Of a DNA stretch of 64,000 nucleotides, positions 44,279 through 52,423 are shown in pieces. How positions within the stretch are numbered: position 1 is the stretch's first letter; every line of letters begins with the position of its first letter. The notes beneath the pieces were generated by a model. It saw only the letters and a program-made list of their open reading frames with translations. It was not told the DNA's origin and searched no databases. The position numbers were made by a program, and so were the translations under genes. Source of the DNA: Chloracidobacterium sp. N (lineage in GTDB: Bacteria; Acidobacteriota; Blastocatellia; Chloracidobacteriales; Chloracidobacteriaceae); NCBI RefSeq assembly GCF_018304765.1, contig NZ_CP072642.1, positions 1,161,501-1,225,500 of the forward strand, written 5' to 3'.

Positions 44279-45961
44279 TCACTTGCGCGACAGCTCATCC
44301 CGCGTGGCATGGATCGTTTGGGGAAGAATTTCACGAAGGCCATGCTCACGTGCATATTTTTCAGTGTTGTGCATCGCCTTCTTGCGAACAAAGAAGGGGA
44401 TTTTTTTCAACTCCGCGAGAGCTTCGTCCGTCCACCGTGGCTCACCTGACCACTCGCCACCAGGCGCTTCGGTTGCCGGGGGAGTCACAACAGCGGCGGC
44501 TGCCGGTGTGGAAACCGCTGCCGGTGTGGAAGCCATCGCCGACGTTGCCCCACGCTGTTCCGTCCGTGGTTCAGCCGGGATGCCCTCATCCCGGCTCATC
44601 GGTGAGGGGGAAGGGGGCAGGTCTGGCAACCTCACGGCACCGAGTACCGAGTCATGCTCTATGCCCGGCAATTCGCGGAACATGTCAATCAAGTGCGATT
44701 CCAAACCAAGCGTCAATGTATGCGTTACCGCGTCGAAGATTACATTAGCCCCTTCCCAACCTGCAAATGGAGAATAGCGGGCAGGAAAATCCGTGACGTG
44801 GGCTGGACAACTGATGACCGTCGCCGGCAGCTCATGCCGCCGGGCGGAGTGCCGCTCCATCTGGGTGCCCAGCACAATGTCCGGCATGGCATCCGCGATC
44901 CGGCGCTCCACTTCCTTGAAGTCATCGGAGTAAAAGCCGGCCCAGCCGCGCCGGGTACATTCATCGAGAAACGCCGGGGCATGTTCGTAAGAGAACGTGC
45001 CGACGGCCAGCGGGCGCATGCCGATTTCTTCTTCCATCATCCGCGCCACGGCCAGCGCGTGCGAGGCCACGCCGAAGACGAATGACCGCTTGGGCGTCAG
45101 GTAGTGGCTGTCGGCCGAACGCGAGTACCACGGCACCCGGCTCATCGTTTCCGGGCGTGGATGGAAGCGGGCCGGGCGGCCGCCCAGTTCCCCGACCCTG
45201 GCCTGCACCAACTCGATGAATTCCTGTGTGGCCTGAATCCCAATCGGCGCATGCACCAGGTAAGGTTGCCCAAAGCGGTTTTCGAGAACTTTGGCCGCCC
45301 GCAGCCCGATTTCGGCGTAGGGCACGACGTTGAACCAGGCCTGTCCAAGGCGCTGGAAGTCAGCCGCCGTACCGCCAAAGGGAAGGGCGGCATTGACCCG
45401 CACTCCACACTGATTCAAAAGCTGTGTGATTTCACGCAGGTCGTCCCGGTGGCGAAAGCCCAGGCTGGTGAGACCCAGAATGTTGGCCGTGGGTTCGGGC
45501 GTCCGCTCGCCCGTGCCGGTGGCCAGGTGTTCGACGAGACCGGCAAAGGTCATGTCCGCCCCCTGGTCTTCTTTTTCGCAGAAGGCATTGAGCTGCAAAA
45601 ACAGCAGCTTGGCGTCGCACGTCGTTTGCAAGCGGTTGAGCGCACCGCCCACGTCTTCCCTGAGCAGGTTGGACGTGCAGGTGGGGATGACTTGGATGAC
45701 ACGTGGTTTGTGTGTCCGCTCGACCTGTTCCACGACGGTCATCATCCGGTCCACGCCCGTCGTGGAGACTTCCTTCCGCCCGTAACTGACGTTCGTCACA
45801 CTCGGAAAGCCACACTGCCGGTCAATCATCGTAAACAGCACGCTGGTGTAGGAATCGCCACCGGGAGCGTGCAGCACCGTGTGTACGCCGGGGATGGAGG
45901 TGCCGACCCGGCACGCGCCGACGTGGGCGGGGCCTTCGTACGTCCAATAGTGAAGTCGCAT
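44279..45961 (-). CDS. bchB: Light-independent protochlorophyllide reductase subunit B
   Basis: BchB with BchN forms the catalytic NB tetramer that reduces the D-ring double bond of protochlorophyllide without light, using electrons from BchL. The N-terminus MRLHYWTYEGPAHVGACRV is typical. Asp36 in APGGDSY matches the cluster-ligand Asp of BchB. VIPTCTSNLLREDVGG and SSFGVASHALAVAR-type segments follow. After an unusually long Ala/Thr/Pro-rich linker (~residues 435-505) comes the short protochlorophyllide-reductase C-terminal domain (WTDEALAELKKIPFFVRKKAMHNTEKYAREHG). It is co-directional with bchN (112 bp upstream). bchL is not in the window. Confidence 0.97.
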   Translation of the reverse strand: MRLHYWTYEGPAHVGACRVGTSIPGVHTVLHAPGGDSYTSVLFTMIDRQCGFPSVTNVSYGRKEVSTTGVDRMMTVVEQVERTHKPRVIQVIPTCTSNLLREDVGGALNRLQTTCDAKLLFLQLNAFCEKEDQGADMTFAGLVEHLATGTGERTPEPTANILGLTSLGFRHRDDLREITQLLNQCGVRVNAALPFGGTAADFQRLGQAWFNVVPYAEIGLRAAKVLENRFGQPYLVHAPIGIQATQEFIELVQARVGELGGRPARFHPRPETMSRVPWYSRSADSHYLTPKRSFVFGVASHALAVARMMEEEIGMRPLAVGTFSYEHAPAFLDECTRRGWAGFYSDDFKEVERRIADAMPDIVLGTQMERHSARRHELPATVISCPAHVTDFPARYSPFAGWEGANVIFDAVTHTLTLGLESHLIDMFRELPGIEHDSVLGAVRLPDLPPSPSPMSRDEGIPAEPRTEQRGATSAMASTPAAVSTPAAAAVVTPPATEAPGGEWSGEPRWTDEALAELKKIPFFVRKKAMHNTEKYAREHGLREILPQTIHATRDELSRK

Positions 45962-46073
45962 GCGTTTTTCTCCTGAGCAAAGTCAACCACTGGGTGATGT
46001 CCGGCGTGCGGCCGTTTCTCGTAAGAGGCCGACAACCAGCTAACTGGTTCGGGCAGCCGGGTGAGCCTGTCCG

Positions 46074-47363
46074 TCATGCGGTGGCGCTACCGGCCCGGGC
46101 GGCATCCGTTGGCTGGTTGACGTACCAGCCACGCTGGGCCATCAGATTCCCGCGCCGGACGGGTCGGGCGATGATTTCCGCCAGGTCTTTGGCGTGCTTG
46201 AAGCCGTGAATGGGCGTGAAGGTAAACTCGATGGACCACTTCGTGGGCAGCCCACGCGATTCAAACGGGTTGGCCAGCCCCAGCCCGCAGATGGTCAGGT
46301 CGGGCTTGAGGGCAATGACCCGTTCCGCCTGCGCGATGACATCGGGTTTTTCGTAAAGCGTCAGGCCTTCGGGCAGGCAGGCGACATCGGCTGCCATGGC
46401 CTTGCGGTTGAAATAGGGTGTGGACAGTTCGACGATTTCAGCCCCCATCTCGTGGAGCAGGTTGGCAATGGGGAGTTCCAGCAGGTTGTCGCCGATGATG
46501 GCCACCCGCTTGCCGATGAGCATTTCCCGTTCGGGTCCGATGCGTTCCCAGGCTTCGGCTTCGAGTGTGGCCAGGCTGGCCGGTGGTTCTTTCCCAAAGG
46601 CGCGGCAGATGGCCTCGTAAAACTGGCGGGTGGCAGTTGGCCCAATCGGAGTCCGGCAGGCAAGCACTTCCACGCCACGGCGCTTGAGGGCGTTCATCGT
46701 CATCGAGAGGTAGGGCTGCAGGGCCACGGCCACCGTGTTGGGTCCGATGGCCGGCAACCGGCGGGGATCACGCGCCGGCAGCACACCCCGCACGGGAATC
46801 TCCAGCGCCGCAAGCTGTTCGAGAATTTCATCCTCGACGAGATCGCCCACCGCGCCGACGAGCAGCAGTTCCCGTGGGGTTCCGGGCGCTTCTTCCGGGG
46901 AGATCGTCAGGAGCGCCTGCAAAACGCCGTCTTCGCCCTGCGTGAAGGTGTGCTCCAGACCGGAAACCGGCGCAAACATCACCGGGCGCGCGTATTTCTG
47001 CGTCAGCATTTCCCCGATGTTTTGCAGGTCAACCTTGATGATCTCTGCCGGACATGTCCCCACGAGGAAGATAATCGTCGGGTTGTATTCCCGCACGATG
47101 TCGCCCACGATACGGTCAAGTTCGAGGTGGGCAAAATCGGCCGTTTTGGCGGCGAGGTCACTTTCCTCGATGATGGCCGTGGCAAAGCGCGGCTCGGAAA
47201 AAATCATCACGCTCAGGGCCGATTGCATGAAGTACTGACAGGTGTGACTTCCGACAATGAGGAAAAACGACCCACGAATCTTGCGGTAGAGCCAGGCAAT
47301 ACAGCCCAGCGAGCAGAAGCCTTCGGCACAGCTCGCCTCGCGGATGACATTCAACGACGCCAT
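46074..47363 (-). CDS. bchN: Light-independent protochlorophyllide reductase subunit N
   Basis: This is the partner subunit of BchB. The 429-residue protein from ATG 47363 starts MASLNVIREASCAEGFCSLGCIAWLYRK; a longer frame from 47447 adds a non-family leader. GGAG lies about 9 nt upstream of the chosen start. Conserved Cys in EGFCSLGC, GSHTCQYFM and LVGTCPAEI fit the three Cys that bind the 4Fe-4S cluster together with Asp36 of BchB. PVSGLEHTFTQGEDGVL and CRTPIGPTATRQFYEA are also family features. It is first in the bchN-bchB-coiled-coil order and divergent from ruvA with a 255-bp gap in which I find no other gene. Confidence 0.97.
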   Translation of the reverse strand: MASLNVIREASCAEGFCSLGCIAWLYRKIRGSFFLIVGSHTCQYFMQSALSVMIFSEPRFATAIIEESDLAAKTADFAHLELDRIVGDIVREYNPTIIFLVGTCPAEIIKVDLQNIGEMLTQKYARPVMFAPVSGLEHTFTQGEDGVLQALLTISPEEAPGTPRELLLVGAVGDLVEDEILEQLAALEIPVRGVLPARDPRRLPAIGPNTVAVALQPYLSMTMNALKRRGVEVLACRTPIGPTATRQFYEAICRAFGKEPPASLATLEAEAWERIGPEREMLIGKRVAIIGDNLLELPIANLLHEMGAEIVELSTPYFNRKAMAADVACLPEGLTLYEKPDVIAQAERVIALKPDLTICGLGLANPFESRGLPTKWSIEFTFTPIHGFKHAKDLAEIIARPVRRGNLMAQRGWYVNQPTDAARAGSATA

Positions 47364-47590
47364 AGGGGGATTCTCCAGAAAAAGGGTTGGTGCAGCTTGC
47401 GCCGCCACGATGCGGTACACCGGAAGGGTGCACAAAACACCTTGCACTCAACTTCGTTCATAAAAACACATTGCGCAACCCGGAAAGCAAGCAGGCTTCC
47501 GTATGCGCCGCGCGGCGGGAGGGTGTCGCCACCCGGCGCGCCAGGCTGCATCAGCCTTCCGGTGGCATCGGCGGCTTGCGGGGAAGTACA

Positions 47591-47634
47591 GGGCTTGTGA
47601 TTACGCATCTGAGGGCTTGTGATTACGCATCTGA
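47591..47634 (+). repeat. 22-bp perfect tandem duplication over the ruvA start
   Basis: GGGCTTGTGATTACGCATCT plus GA occurs at 47591-47612 and again at 47613-47634. Each copy contains the GTGATTACGCATCTG start region. The first copy is out of frame with ruvA because 22 is not divisible by 3. Confidence 0.95.
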
Positions 47635-48218
47635 CAGGGACACTGCTGGAGAAAAGCTCGGCATCGGTTGTGGTCGGGGTCGGCGGCATCGGCTTCGGCG
47701 TGGGGGTCTCGCTCTACACCTATGACCGTCTGCCGGAGGTCGGGAACACCGTGTCCCTGCACACCTACCTGCTCGTCCGCGAGGACGCCTTGTTGCTGTA
47801 TGGTTTTTGTGACCGGGTCGAACGGGAGTTCTTCCTGCGCCTGCTGGCCATTGCTGGGGTGGGCGCACGGACGGCGCTGGCCGTGCTGTCCGGCTTTAGT
47901 CCGGCGGACCTCGCGCAGGTTATCCTTGCTGGTGATGGCAGGCGGCTGTCCGGTGTGCCGGGTATCGGAAAGAAGATGGCCGAGCGTATCATCATCGAGT
48001 TGCGCGACAAGCTCCCGGATGTCCCGCTCCCCCACGTGGCCACCCAGTCCCCGGTCAATGGCGATGAACCCCTCAAGCGGGATGTCGTTTCGGCGCTCAT
48101 CAACTTTGGCTGGTCGCCCGCGGTCGTGGAAAAGGCCGTGGCGCAGACACTGGCCGAGGAAACAAGCCGGGATTTGAGCCACCTCATCAAGCAGACCATG
48201 AAGCGACTCTACCGCTAG
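47619..48218 (+). CDS. ruvA: Holliday junction branch migration protein RuvA
   Basis: RuvA tetramers bind Holliday junctions and load RuvB helicase. The 199-residue protein starts with GTG: MITHLTGTLLEKSSASVVV, an OB-fold domain. The helix-hairpin-helix pair is FFLRLLAIAGVGARTALAVLSG and LSGVPGIGKKMAERIIIELRDKL. The C-terminal RuvB-interacting domain contains DVVSALINFGWSPAVVEKAV. The GTG is the second copy of a duplicated 22-bp start region, so translation from the first copy would be a short dead-end frame. The redoxin-like gene follows at 36 bp. Confidence 0.95.
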   Translation: MITHLTGTLLEKSSASVVVGVGGIGFGVGVSLYTYDRLPEVGNTVSLHTYLLVREDALLLYGFCDRVEREFFLRLLAIAGVGARTALAVLSGFSPADLAQVILAGDGRRLSGVPGIGKKMAERIIIELRDKLPDVPLPHVATQSPVNGDEPLKRDVVSALINFGWSPAVVEKAVAQTLAEETSRDLSHLIKQTMKRLYR

Positions 48219-48254
48219 CTTTTCTACAGGAGCCCCCCATACCCTGGTTGGTCT

Positions 48255-48749
48255 TTGGCTGAACACGTGTCTGTGACGATACCCACTTCCGCACCGGCCT
48301 TTTCGCTCGACGATCACCATGGCCGGACCCACACCTACCGGTTTCCACGCCCGCTGGTGACGGTGCTGTGCTTTGGCGACATGGTGAGCGCCTTTCAGTT
48401 GGCAAGCTGGATTGAGCCCCTGTACCTGAAGTTTCGCGACCAGATTGACATCGTCGGCATTGCCGCATTCCGGGGCGTGCCGGACATCTTCCGGGAATTG
48501 GTGCGCACGAGCATCGAGAAGCTTTCCCCCAAGGAAGTGCTCATTGACTGGGATGGCGAGGTCTCCCGCGCCTACGGTCTCACCTTCGGGCAGTGCCGCG
48601 TCGTGGTCGTCGCGCCCGATGGAACGGTGGTGCAGGCCGTGAACGGGACGGCCACCCCCGCTACCTTCCGCCGTGTCACCGACAGCATTGCCGGTGCGAT
48701 GCCGGAGTCCACCGCCACCCGGTCGGCGTCTGACGCGAACCTGGCCTGA
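48255..48749 (+). CDS. Thioredoxin-fold protein lacking the redox Cys pair
   Basis: This is a 164-residue redoxin/peroxiredoxin-like protein: FSLDDHHGRTHTYRFPRPLVTVLCFGDMVSAFQLASWIEP, with DIVGIAAFRGVPD, VLIDWDGEVSRAYG and VVVVAPDGTVVQAVNGTATPATF in the right order for an AhpC/TSA-type fold. At the position of the CxxC or peroxidatic Cys it has FGDMVS, so it is unlikely to be a classical oxidoreductase. Start codons are non-ATG (TTG 48255, GTG 48267 or 48273), and none has a strong ribosome-binding site. It may be cotranscribed with ruvA. Confidence 0.65.
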   Translation: MAEHVSVTIPTSAPAFSLDDHHGRTHTYRFPRPLVTVLCFGDMVSAFQLASWIEPLYLKFRDQIDIVGIAAFRGVPDIFRELVRTSIEKLSPKEVLIDWDGEVSRAYGLTFGQCRVVVVAPDGTVVQAVNGTATPATFRRVTDSIAGAMPESTATRSASDANLA

Positions 48750-48853
48750 CCGGGGCACGCGCCGGAAGGGAAGCGGACTTCACCCCCCGGTGATATATCT
48801 TGTGAACAAGTCGTGCCGCAGCGTCCCAGAGCACCTGCGGTGTGGTCGAACCT

Positions 48854-50434
48854 ATGGCAGATACAGCAGCTTGCTATGATGTTGCCGTTGTCGGTGGCGG
48901 GCACAACGGCCTGATCTGTGCCGCCTACCTGGCCAAGGCCGGACGTTCGGTTCTGGTCCTGGAGCGCCGTCCGGTTGTGGGCGGCGCCGTTTGTACGGAA
49001 GAAATCATTCCGGGCTACAAGTTCGACATCGGTTCCTCGGCGCACATCATGATTCATGGCACGCCGGTGATTGCCGAGCTGGAGTTGGGTAAGTACGGTC
49101 TCGAATACATCGAGATGGACCCGTGGGCCTTTTACCCCATCCTGGGGACGCCCCACGGCATTGCCTTTCACCGGGACATCGAGAAAACCTGCGCCAGCAT
49201 TGCCCAAATTTCGCCGGCCGATGCCGAGCAGTACCGCAAGTTTGTGGCGCACTGGGGCGAACTCAACGAGGCGATTTTTGAGGTGTTTCTCAATGCGCCG
49301 GACCCGCAGAAAATTCTCTGGACGGCGCTCAAGCGCAGTGTCACCAGTTTCCGGTCACGCAAGGCGTGGGGATCGCTCGAAACGGCGCGGCAACTGATGG
49401 CGCCCTACGGGCAGGTCATCCGGGAGACCTTCCAGAACGAGCATCTGCGGGCGGCCATGCTCTGGTTGGCCGCACAGTCAGGGCCGGCGCCAAGTGAAGT
49501 GGCCAGCGGGGATATGTTCGGCTGGAACGCCATGATCCACCAGACCGGCGCCAAACGCGCCAAGGGCGGCTCCGGGGCGTTGACGCAGGCACTGGCGAAG
49601 TGTTTTCTCGCCCACGGCGGAACGTTACACCTTGAGGCGGAAGTGTCGGCCATTGCGCGTCTGGCCGACGGCACGTTCAAAATCAAACTCGTCGGTGGTG
49701 AGGCTTTCCATGCGCGGCGGGTCGTCAGCGCCTGTCACGTGCAGACGACGTTCCTCAAGTTGCTGGAGGATTGCCCCACCGAACTCCGGCAGCGCGTCGC
49801 CAACATCCGGGTTGGCAACGGCTTTGGGATGATCGTGCGCCATGCCGTCGAGGAACTGCCCCAGTACGAGGGGATCGCCAGTGATGAACGTGGTGTGGCG
49901 GCCTGTCACAGCGCGCTGCAACTGTTGTGCCCGTCGGCGGCCTACCTGGAAAGCAGCTTTCGGGACTTCCTGCTGGGGCGTCCGCCGGAGCAGCCGAGCG
50001 TTGTGGCCATGACGTTCTCGGCCATTGACCCCACACTGGCCCCACCCGGCAAGCACACCCTGTTTACCTGGGCCCAGTATCACCCCTACGAGCTTTCCAA
50101 CGGTGAGCAGTGGGATGACATTGCCGAGCGCGAGGCCGACAAAATCTACGAGGTCGTTTGCCGTTATGCGCCCAACATGCGCGGCAAGATCATCGGGCGC
50201 TACATTCAGACACCGGTCGAGATTGAGCGGAAGCTGGGGCTGTTGCGCGGCAATGTCATGCACGTCGAGATGTCGCTCGACCAGATGTTTTTCTTCCGCC
50301 CATTACCGGAACTGGCTTCCTACAAAACGCCGATTCCGGGGCTGTACCTGACGGGAGCGAGTACCCATCCCGGCGGCGGCGTTTTTGGGGCGAGTGGCTA
50401 CAACACGGCGCGGGTGGTGTTGTCCGACCGGTGA
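48854..50434 (+). CDS. crtO: FAD-dependent CrtO-type carotenoid ketolase homologue
   Basis: This is a ~526-residue FAD enzyme: dinucleotide-binding DVAVVGGGHNGLICAAYLAKAGRSVLVLERRPVVGGA at the N-terminus, RAKGGSGALTQALAKCFLAHGG in the middle, and GLYLTGASTHPGGGVFGASGYNTARVVL at the end. From memory, segments such as KYGLEYIEMDP, HRDIEKTCASIAQISPADAEQYRKFV and HVEMSLDQMFFFRPLPELASYKTPI closely resemble cyanobacterial CrtO (beta-carotene 4-ketolase making echinenone). The substrate is inferred. ATG 48854 is used; GTG 48842 is an alternative. It follows the redoxin-like gene by about 100 bp and precedes an MFS transporter. Confidence 0.8.
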   Translation: MADTAACYDVAVVGGGHNGLICAAYLAKAGRSVLVLERRPVVGGAVCTEEIIPGYKFDIGSSAHIMIHGTPVIAELELGKYGLEYIEMDPWAFYPILGTPHGIAFHRDIEKTCASIAQISPADAEQYRKFVAHWGELNEAIFEVFLNAPDPQKILWTALKRSVTSFRSRKAWGSLETARQLMAPYGQVIRETFQNEHLRAAMLWLAAQSGPAPSEVASGDMFGWNAMIHQTGAKRAKGGSGALTQALAKCFLAHGGTLHLEAEVSAIARLADGTFKIKLVGGEAFHARRVVSACHVQTTFLKLLEDCPTELRQRVANIRVGNGFGMIVRHAVEELPQYEGIASDERGVAACHSALQLLCPSAAYLESSFRDFLLGRPPEQPSVVAMTFSAIDPTLAPPGKHTLFTWAQYHPYELSNGEQWDDIAEREADKIYEVVCRYAPNMRGKIIGRYIQTPVEIERKLGLLRGNVMHVEMSLDQMFFFRPLPELASYKTPIPGLYLTGASTHPGGGVFGASGYNTARVVLSDR

Positions 50435-50479
50435 CGGGCGTTCCCGGCCATCCGGGCCAGGGCCACCCGCCACTCACCC

Positions 50480-50508
50480 GTACGGGCGGGTTCGGAACCC
50501 GCCCGTAC
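50480..50508. repeat. 13-bp palindrome (REP-like) between crtO-like and MFS genes
   Basis: GTACGGGCGGGTT (50480-50492) and AACCCGCCCGTAC (50496-50508) form a near-perfect hairpin with loop CGG. It could end transcription of the crtO-like gene or belong to a dispersed palindromic family. Confidence 0.6.
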
Positions 50509-50587
50509 CACTCGCCACTAGCCAACGCGAGCGGTGTCCTCTACTATCGCGCCGCACTACCCACTTCATTGCAGACAACCCTGACTT

Positions 50588-51985
50588 ATGAGCACTGCCG
50601 CCCTGCCGCTGTCGTCAAGGCAAGCGACGACGTACGCCTATTTCGTGCTGGCGATGCTGACGCTGCTCAACCTGCTCAACTACATTGACCGGTACATCTT
50701 TTCGGCGCTGGTGCCGTACATCAAGGCGGACACCGGCTACACCGATGCGCAACTGGGACTGATCGGCAGTGCCTTCACCTGGGTCTATACGCTCTGCTCG
50801 CCGCTGTTCGGCTATCTGGGCGACCGGTATCACCGGGGGCGTCTGATTGCCGTGGGCATTTTTGTGTGGAGCCTGGCCACGGCCGGGGCCGGGCTCGCCC
50901 GCAGCCTGTGGCAGTTGCTGGTGGCGCGGGCGGCCGTGGGGGTGGGGGAGGCCAACTACGCCACCATTGCCCCCAGCTTGCTGGCCGATTACTTCCCCAA
51001 AGCCCGGCGCGGACTGGCGATGAGCATCTTTCAGGCGACAATTCCGATTGGTGCGGCGGCCGGCTTCGTTCTGGGCGGCTATCTCGGTGCACCGGACACG
51101 TTTGGCTGGCGCTATGCCCTTCTGATCGTGGGGGTGCCGGGGCTGCTGGCGGCGTTCACGATGGTTTTTATCCGCGAACCCCAGCGCGGCATCATGGATG
51201 AGCCGCCGGTGCAGCCGGGCCCGCCGTTACCTGATGCGCCATCCCAGCCGGCGACGGTCGGGTGGCTGGAAGGCTACCGGCGGCTGCTGGTGAACCGTGG
51301 CTACCTGCTGACCTGTCTGGGATATGCCGCCGTGACATTTGCGCTTGGGGCGCTGGTGTTCTGGGCCCCGGAGTGGATGAAAGCCGACAAGGGGCTGAGT
51401 GAAAAAGAAGCCAACCTGGTGCTGGGGATTTGCGCGGTCGTGGGGGGGACGCTGGGGAGTCTCATCGGCGGCCTGCTCGGCGATGCCCTCAACCGGCGGT
51501 TGCGCGGTGTACGCGGCTACTTTCTCGTCTGCGCCGTCAGTGCTGGCTTGGCGAGTGTGCCGATGTTCATAGCACTGGTGGCTACAACGCCGCTTGTCTA
51601 TCAGGTCTGTACATTTATCACGCTGCTTCTGGTGTATCTGGGAAATGGCCCGGCCAACACGCTGGTCGTCAGTCTCGTCGCGCCCAACCTGCGCACGACG
51701 GCAACCGGCTTTCTGGTGGTGGCCATTCACGTTTTTGGAGATGGCATTTCACTGGCACTGGTGGGGTGGATTTCGACCCATCTGCGGGAACTGGCACAGG
51801 CGGGGCAGTCACCGCCGGCTTTTGTCGTCACCCTGGCCACACTCTGCGGGTTGTCACCGGCGGCCCAGACCCTTTCGGTCGCCCTGCTGCTGATGCCGGT
51901 GGCGCTGGTGGTTGCCGGCCTGCTGTACGGGCTGGGCACCATCACCCCGGAAGCCACCAGGGACAACCCCGCCTCGCCGGCCTAG
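50588..51985 (+). CDS. Major facilitator superfamily transporter (Spinster-like)
   Basis: This is a 465-residue membrane protein with 12 predicted spans. MFS signatures are NYIDRYIFSALVPYIKADTGYTDAQLGLIGSAF at the N-terminus, GYLGDRYHRGRLIAVGIFVWS (motif A), and ARAAVGVGEANYATIAPSLLADYFPKARRGLAMS, which is typical of the Spns/MFS_1 group. A charged central loop separates the two halves. Substrate cannot be read from sequence. It starts 153 bp after the crtO-like gene, with a palindrome in the gap, and ends 40 bp before the convergent ftsB-like gene. Confidence 0.9.
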   Translation: MSTAALPLSSRQATTYAYFVLAMLTLLNLLNYIDRYIFSALVPYIKADTGYTDAQLGLIGSAFTWVYTLCSPLFGYLGDRYHRGRLIAVGIFVWSLATAGAGLARSLWQLLVARAAVGVGEANYATIAPSLLADYFPKARRGLAMSIFQATIPIGAAAGFVLGGYLGAPDTFGWRYALLIVGVPGLLAAFTMVFIREPQRGIMDEPPVQPGPPLPDAPSQPATVGWLEGYRRLLVNRGYLLTCLGYAAVTFALGALVFWAPEWMKADKGLSEKEANLVLGICAVVGGTLGSLIGGLLGDALNRRLRGVRGYFLVCAVSAGLASVPMFIALVATTPLVYQVCTFITLLLVYLGNGPANTLVVSLVAPNLRTTATGFLVVAIHVFGDGISLALVGWISTHLRELAQAGQSPPAFVVTLATLCGLSPAAQTLSVALLLMPVALVVAGLLYGLGTITPEATRDNPASPA

Positions 51986-52024
51986 CCGCTTGTGTCGGCT
52001 GACTGTCGTCAGATGGGGCTCCAG

Positions 52025-52423
52025 TTACCGGTCGGCTCCGTGACCCATGGTGGGGGTAGGACGGGATTCGTCCACGACCAGAATGGTCTCATTCTGTCGG
52101 ACGAGTCCCATTTCCCGTGCTGAACGCTCGATAGTCCGTGGGTCCGTGTCGAGTTGGCGCAGTTCCTGCTGAAGGCGCTGGTTTTCAGCGGTCTGCCGGG
52201 CAATCTGCGCCTGCAGGCGGTTGTGAGCGGATGTGGCGTTCTGGAGTTCACTGTGCGTACGGAGCGTGACCGTGATGCACACCCCGGTCAGTCCGATGAC
52301 GACCATGGCGACGAGGGCATAGAGGGGAATCCCCAGCGTCAGGACGCGCGGTTTGGGAAGGGACAGAACCTGCTCACGGCGCAGTTGGTACTCATTGATG
52401 AATGAAACTCTTGCCTGACTCAA
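52025..52423 (-). CDS. FtsB/DivIC-like septum formation initiator
   Basis: This is a ~132-residue protein with one membrane span (ILTLGIPLYALVAMVVIGLTGVCITVTL-like) and a following coiled coil (SELQNATSAHNRLQAQIARQTAENQRLQQELRQLDTDPRTIERSAREMGLVRQNETI), the FtsB/DivIC layout. It would act at the division septum. The likely start is the TTG at 52423, because GGAGG lies 6 nt upstream and the frame starts inside the 3' end of the phosphohexomutase gene; ATG 52462 further in is possible but has no such site. The RxxAREMGL motif near the C-terminus is typical. Confidence 0.75.
   Translation of the reverse strand: MSQARVSFINEYQLRREQVLSLPKPRVLTLGIPLYALVAMVVIGLTGVCITVTLRTHSELQNATSAHNRLQAQIARQTAENQRLQQELRQLDTDPRTIERSAREMGLVRQNETILVVDESRPTPTMGHGADR

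Noticed and set aside
46194-47600. 468-codon open frame on the plus strand
   Set aside because: It is antisense to bchN.
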